Positions 5,640 to 7,945 of a stretch of 7,945 nucleotides of DNA are shown here, piece after piece (position 1 is the stretch's first letter; the number at the start of each line of letters is the position of its first letter). Under the pieces are notes generated by a model. The model saw only the letters and a list, made by a program, of their open reading frames with translations, made no database searches and had not been told where the DNA came from. The DNA is from JBAUHN01 sp049680295. GTDB taxonomy: Bacteria > Pseudomonadota > Alphaproteobacteria > Rhodobacterales > Rhodobacteraceae. The stretch is from positions 1 through 7,945 of the forward strand of contig JBAUHN010000481.1 in the NCBI GenBank assembly GCA_049680295.1, written 5' to 3'. The position numbers and the translations under genes were made by a program.

Positions 5640-5743
5640 TGGAGCGTTTCGAATGAAACCTGAACCACTTGTTAGCTGCCTTTCCCTTCGGTCAAACGCG
5701 AAAAGCGATGCTTGATGTCTCAGGTCAAATTAGAAACGCATTA
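5640..5743. repeat. Palindromic intergenic repeat, copy 2, overlapping an araC-type gene
   Basis: Same length and layout as copy 1. The outer stem pairs 5644-5654 with 5729-5739 (10 of 11) and continues in register with ACCTGA (5658-5663) to TCAGGT (5720-5725). Where the arm sequence differs from copy 1, both sides have changed together at several pairs. The inner stem (5666-5676 with 5698-5707) is weaker, with two mismatches. The right end overlaps the final codons and stop of the AraC-family gene. Confidence 0.78.
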
Positions 5744-6599
5744 GGTGGTGTTTGGGGGAGCAGCCGAATTTGCGGGAATAGTCCCGACTGAAATGCGTGG
5801 AGCTTTCGTAGCCCACTTCAAATCCGGCGACAGATACAGAAGGGGCACCGCGCTCCAACAAAACGCGCGCCTCGATCATCCGAAGGTCTTTTTGATACTG
5901 TAACGGTGAGGTGCCGGTCACAGATTTGAAGTGCTCGTGAAACGACGACTGGCTCATTCCGGCGACTTCGGCCAGTTCGCCCACCACTAACGGCTCTCGA
6001 AAATTGGTCCTGATCAGTTGAATGGACTTGGCGATCCGGCTGGCATGGCTGTCGACCGACAGCAGGTTCCGCAACATGCCGCCAATCGGCGACAACAAAA
6101 GACGGTAGTGGATTTCCTTCAAGATCATCGGACCAAGGACCTGCACATCAAGGGGTGCATCCATCAATTCCAGATAGCGCACGATTGGAGCGACCCATGC
6201 GGGATCAGCCACACTCGCCGAGAGAGATTTCGCGTTATGCGCCTCAGACACCGCTTCGCCGACCTGTTCATAAAGGTTGCGCAGAATGCTCAGGTCCAAT
6301 GACAAAATGAGTGCGCGGTAGGGAACATCGGAACTGGCTTCAGTAATTTTGGACGTCACGGGCAAGTCGTGGCTGACCAAAAGTGCATCCCCTTCTGCCA
6401 ATGCAACATATTGCTGACCGACGTTCATTTCTTTTCTCCCCTGTAGGATCAGACAAATCACAGGGTTATAGACGACAGCCTCAAACGCGGTGACTTCTTC
6501 GCGTTGAAATATGTGTGCGGCGGGAAGAATTCTGCCCGAATGTGCGGATTCGCGGCTTGAAAGCTCTGCTGACAGGTGCTGTAATCTCTCAAACATCAT
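5730..6599 (-). CDS. AraC-family transcriptional regulator, YqhC-like
   Basis: A 289-residue cytosolic activator. Residues about 20-180 resemble the AraC-type N-terminal domain of E. coli YqhC relatives (cupin-like: VVYNPVICLILQGRKEM at 42-58, then GDALLVSHDLPV). Residues about 190-285 are the DNA-binding domain with two helix-turn-helix units: first at about 204-226 (LVVGELAEVAGMSQSSFHEHF), second at about 254-276 ending THFSRDYSRKFGCSP. The start is well supported: AGGAGG (6605-6610) is 5 nt before Met1 and 8 before Met2. It is divergent from an aldo/keto reductase gene, which it probably controls; E. coli YqhC likewise activates yqhD-dkgA on exposure to aldehydes. Oddly, the last codons (L-M-R-F) and the TAA lie in a palindromic repeat, so the natural C-terminus may have been replaced. 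Target and ligand are inferred. Confidence 0.9.
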   Translation of the reverse strand: MMFERLQHLSAELSSRESAHSGRILPAAHIFQREEVTAFEAVVYNPVICLILQGRKEMNVGQQYVALAEGDALLVSHDLPVTSKITEASSDVPYRALILSLDLSILRNLYEQVGEAVSEAHNAKSLSASVADPAWVAPIVRYLELMDAPLDVQVLGPMILKEIHYRLLLSPIGGMLRNLLSVDSHASRIAKSIQLIRTNFREPLVVGELAEVAGMSQSSFHEHFKSVTGTSPLQYQKDLRMIEARVLLERGAPSVSVAGFEVGYESSTHFSRDYSRKFGCSPKHHLMRF

Positions 6600-6758
6600 T
6601 GGCGCCTCCTCTGCCGATCCCTATCAGGAGCGTTCCGTAAGATCACGCATTTTCCCAAGCATTCGGAGGAATTGACATAACTGTTGGAGAATTTGGCAGG
6701 ACAGGTTTCGGCCATGCACATAGCTTTCAGTCATTAACATCCATGAATGGAGCACTGC
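6600..6758. promoter_or_regulatory. Divergent control region between regulator and reductase
   Basis: A 159-bp gap holding both promoters. Two adjacent 21-bp blocks, 6661-6681 and 6682-6702, match at 13 of 21 positions, with the clearest part GGAGGAATTG (6665-6674) and GGAGAATTTG (6686-6695). Two direct half-sites one 21-bp step apart is the usual form of an AraC-family operator. A TTGACA hexamer (6672-6677) sits in the first block, but no good -10 follows at 16-18 nt, as expected of a promoter that needs an activator. No box is known to me for this regulator. Confidence 0.5.
6749..6752 (+). promoter_or_regulatory. Ribosome binding site deciding the reductase start
   Basis: GGAG lies six nt before ATG 6759. 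It overlaps the earlier in-frame ATG at 6747, which has no site of its own, so 6759 is preferred. Confidence 0.7.
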
Positions 6759-7667
6759 ATGTCTGGACCACAAACCACCTTCGCCCTTAATTCGGGCACT
6801 TCCATCCCGGCAGTAGGGTTTGGTACATATCTGATCTCGAATGATGACGCCGAAACCGCAATCAATTCTGCAATCGCTGCGGGCTACAGGCACATCGACA
6901 CCGCCTCTGGTTATCATAATGAAAAGGCGGTTGGCGCCGGGATCAGGAAAGGGCTGCAGGCCGAGGGGCTATCGCGCGCTGATCTATTCGTGACGGCCAA
7001 GCTGTGGCCCGGAAATCCCGCTTGGGGCGACGCGCCCAAAACCGGTGCACAAACCATCGAGGAATGCGATGCAAGCCTCGCGCGTCTGGGATTAGATTAT
7101 GTTGATCTTTACTTGATCCATGCGCCCTATGGCGGTGCGCGGCGCCTAGAACAATGGCGCGCCCTGCTGGAGTTGCAAGCCAGTGGCAAGGCCCGGTCCA
7201 TTGGCGTGAGCAACTTCAATGAAAGCCATCTTGATGAGATCGCCGCCGCCGGCCTGCCGATGCCTGACGCCAACCAGATCGAATTGCATCCTTGGTCGCA
7301 GAAACCCGACCTGCTTGCCCATATGGCGAGGCACGGCATTTCACCGATCGCCTATAGCAGTCTTGTCCCGCTTTCCACCTGGCGCACAGAGCCCGGTCAG
7401 GACAGTGCCAAGACCGATGAGATGAAGGCAGACGGAGAAGCTTTCAAAGGCATGGCGCAAAAGTACGGCGTCTCTGAGGCCCAGCTTTTGCTGCGGTGGG
7501 GCGTCCAGAATGGCTATGCCGTCCTGCCCAAAAGCCTGAACCCGGACCGGATGGCGCAGAACCTCGATCTGTTCTCATTCACCATCGACGATGCCGACAT
7601 GGCGCAGATGGCGACCATGGACCGTGGGGATGGTGTGGCCTGGGCGTCGGGTGACCCCAGCAAGTAG
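6759..7667 (+). CDS. Aldo/keto reductase, DkgA-like (AKR5-type)
   Basis: A 302-residue NADPH-dependent carbonyl reductase with a TIM-barrel fold. The catalytic tetrad is complete: Asp47 and Tyr52 in HIDTASGYHNEKAVG, Lys81 in VTAKLW, His121 in YLIHAPYG. Other family marks are the N-terminal IPAVGFGTYLI, SIGVSNF (147-153), NQIELHPW (172-179, where the family has 'NQ.E.HP'), and the coenzyme motif VLPKSLNPDRMAQN (255-268). It should reduce small aldehydes or ketones in the cytosol. The exact substrate is not readable. An AraC regulator of the YqhC kind is divergently encoded, which supports an aldehyde-detoxifying role. The 55-bp gap to the next gene has no terminator, so the two may be co-transcribed. 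An ATG 12 nt upstream (6747) is possible but less likely. Confidence 0.92.
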   Translation: MSGPQTTFALNSGTSIPAVGFGTYLISNDDAETAINSAIAAGYRHIDTASGYHNEKAVGAGIRKGLQAEGLSRADLFVTAKLWPGNPAWGDAPKTGAQTIEECDASLARLGLDYVDLYLIHAPYGGARRLEQWRALLELQASGKARSIGVSNFNESHLDEIAAAGLPMPDANQIELHPWSQKPDLLAHMARHGISPIAYSSLVPLSTWRTEPGQDSAKTDEMKADGEAFKGMAQKYGVSEAQLLLRWGVQNGYAVLPKSLNPDRMAQNLDLFSFTIDDADMAQMATMDRGDGVAWASGDPSK

Positions 7668-7722
7668 CGCTCCCTCATCAAATTTTTCAAGACATCGAAA
7701 CACAAACTCAATTGGAGTCACC

Positions 7723-7945
7723 ATGAACCGATCATTTCCCTTCACCTCAACCGCACTTGCCGCCCCCGTTGCTTGCAATTGCATTCACTGCCCCTTTGGC
7801 AGCGGACACGCCCTGCAACGCGCGTTTTATGAGCGGCAACATCGCAGGGCTCAACCCGACCCATGCTACTGTTGATACATCGGTGCTTGTCAACGCCGCC
7901 GCGACGAAATTGTCCACAACCCCGATGCGGCGAACTTTGTGACCC
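7723..7945 (+). pseudogene. Secreted protein of unknown function, 5' part, apparently frameshifted
   Basis: A good ribosome site (GGAG, 7714-7717) precedes ATG 7723, and the start MNRSFPFTSTALAA looks like the beginning of a Sec signal peptide. The same frame then turns into unlikely sequence and stops at 7873-7875. Dropping one C from the C5 run at 7763-7767 continues as PLLAIAFTAPLAADTPCNAR, a typical signal peptide end with an AXA-like site, followed by FMSGNIAGLNPTHATVDTSV. That frame in turn would stop at 7939-7941. One missing base near 7899-7903 would restore the first frame, reading DEIVHNPDAANFVT to the window edge. So two opposite one-base changes give one clean gene running off the window. 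It is either a young pseudogene or two sequence errors. I recognise no family. It lies 55 bp behind the aldo/keto reductase, probably in the same transcript. Confidence 0.55.

Noticed and set aside
5364..5743. CRISPR array (two repeats with a spacer)
   Set aside because: Only two diverged copies of about 102 bp each, with long nested palindromes and a 174-bp gap; no cas genes.

Overview
The window reads as chromosomal DNA of an alphaproteobacterium of the Rhodobacterales (Roseobacter/Rhodobacter type). The reasons are moderately high GC, the codon style, a NirK with the Rhodobacter-type copper-site loop, a nirK-nirV gene pair, and a tRNA-Asn typical of the group. The assignment is inference from these sequences and not from a database search.

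Layout. Positions 1-177 hold the last 58 codons of a sodium:alanine/glycine symporter (AGCS family). It converges on an EnvZ-like sensor histidine kinase (275-1600, minus), and a GC-rich hairpin lies between them. A LACTB2-like metallo-beta-lactamase-fold hydrolase (1649-2563, plus) is divergent from the kinase across only 48 bp. A tRNA-Asn(GTT) with encoded CCA follows (2642-2716), with a strong intrinsic terminator. Directly behind it is a frameshifted scrap of an IS66-type transposase (about 2797-2930), and then a 250-bp non-coding leader with several dyads.

The centre is a denitrification module. nirK (3194-4342) encodes a Tat-exported copper nitrite reductase with all copper ligands present. 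nirV (4399-5229) encodes a membrane-anchored FGE/SUMF1-like protein that usually accompanies nirK. A near-perfect hairpin sits between the two genes. No other nitrogen-oxide genes (nnrR, nor, pseudoazurin) are inside the window.

Positions 5230-5729 hold no convincing gene but are full of structured DNA. There is a probable terminator, two equal-length copies of a ~102-bp palindromic repeat whose arms show compensatory base changes, and an unrelated dyad between them. The second copy runs into the 3' end of the next gene and supplies its stop codon.

The right side is a regulator/enzyme pair. An AraC-family regulator of the YqhC kind (5730-6599, minus) is divergent from an aldo/keto reductase of the DkgA kind (6759-7667, plus). 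The 159-bp gap between them has a tandem 21-bp imperfect direct repeat, the geometry expected of an AraC-type operator. This suggests aldehyde-responsive control, as in E. coli YqhC. The window ends in a secreted-protein gene (from 7723) that as given needs two opposite one-base corrections to read through, so it is either a young pseudogene or carries sequence errors.

I did not find a clear new multi-gene system. The most interesting items are the covarying repeat pair, its intrusion into the araC-type gene, the IS66 scrap beside the tRNA next to nirKV, and the AraC/AKR operator candidate.
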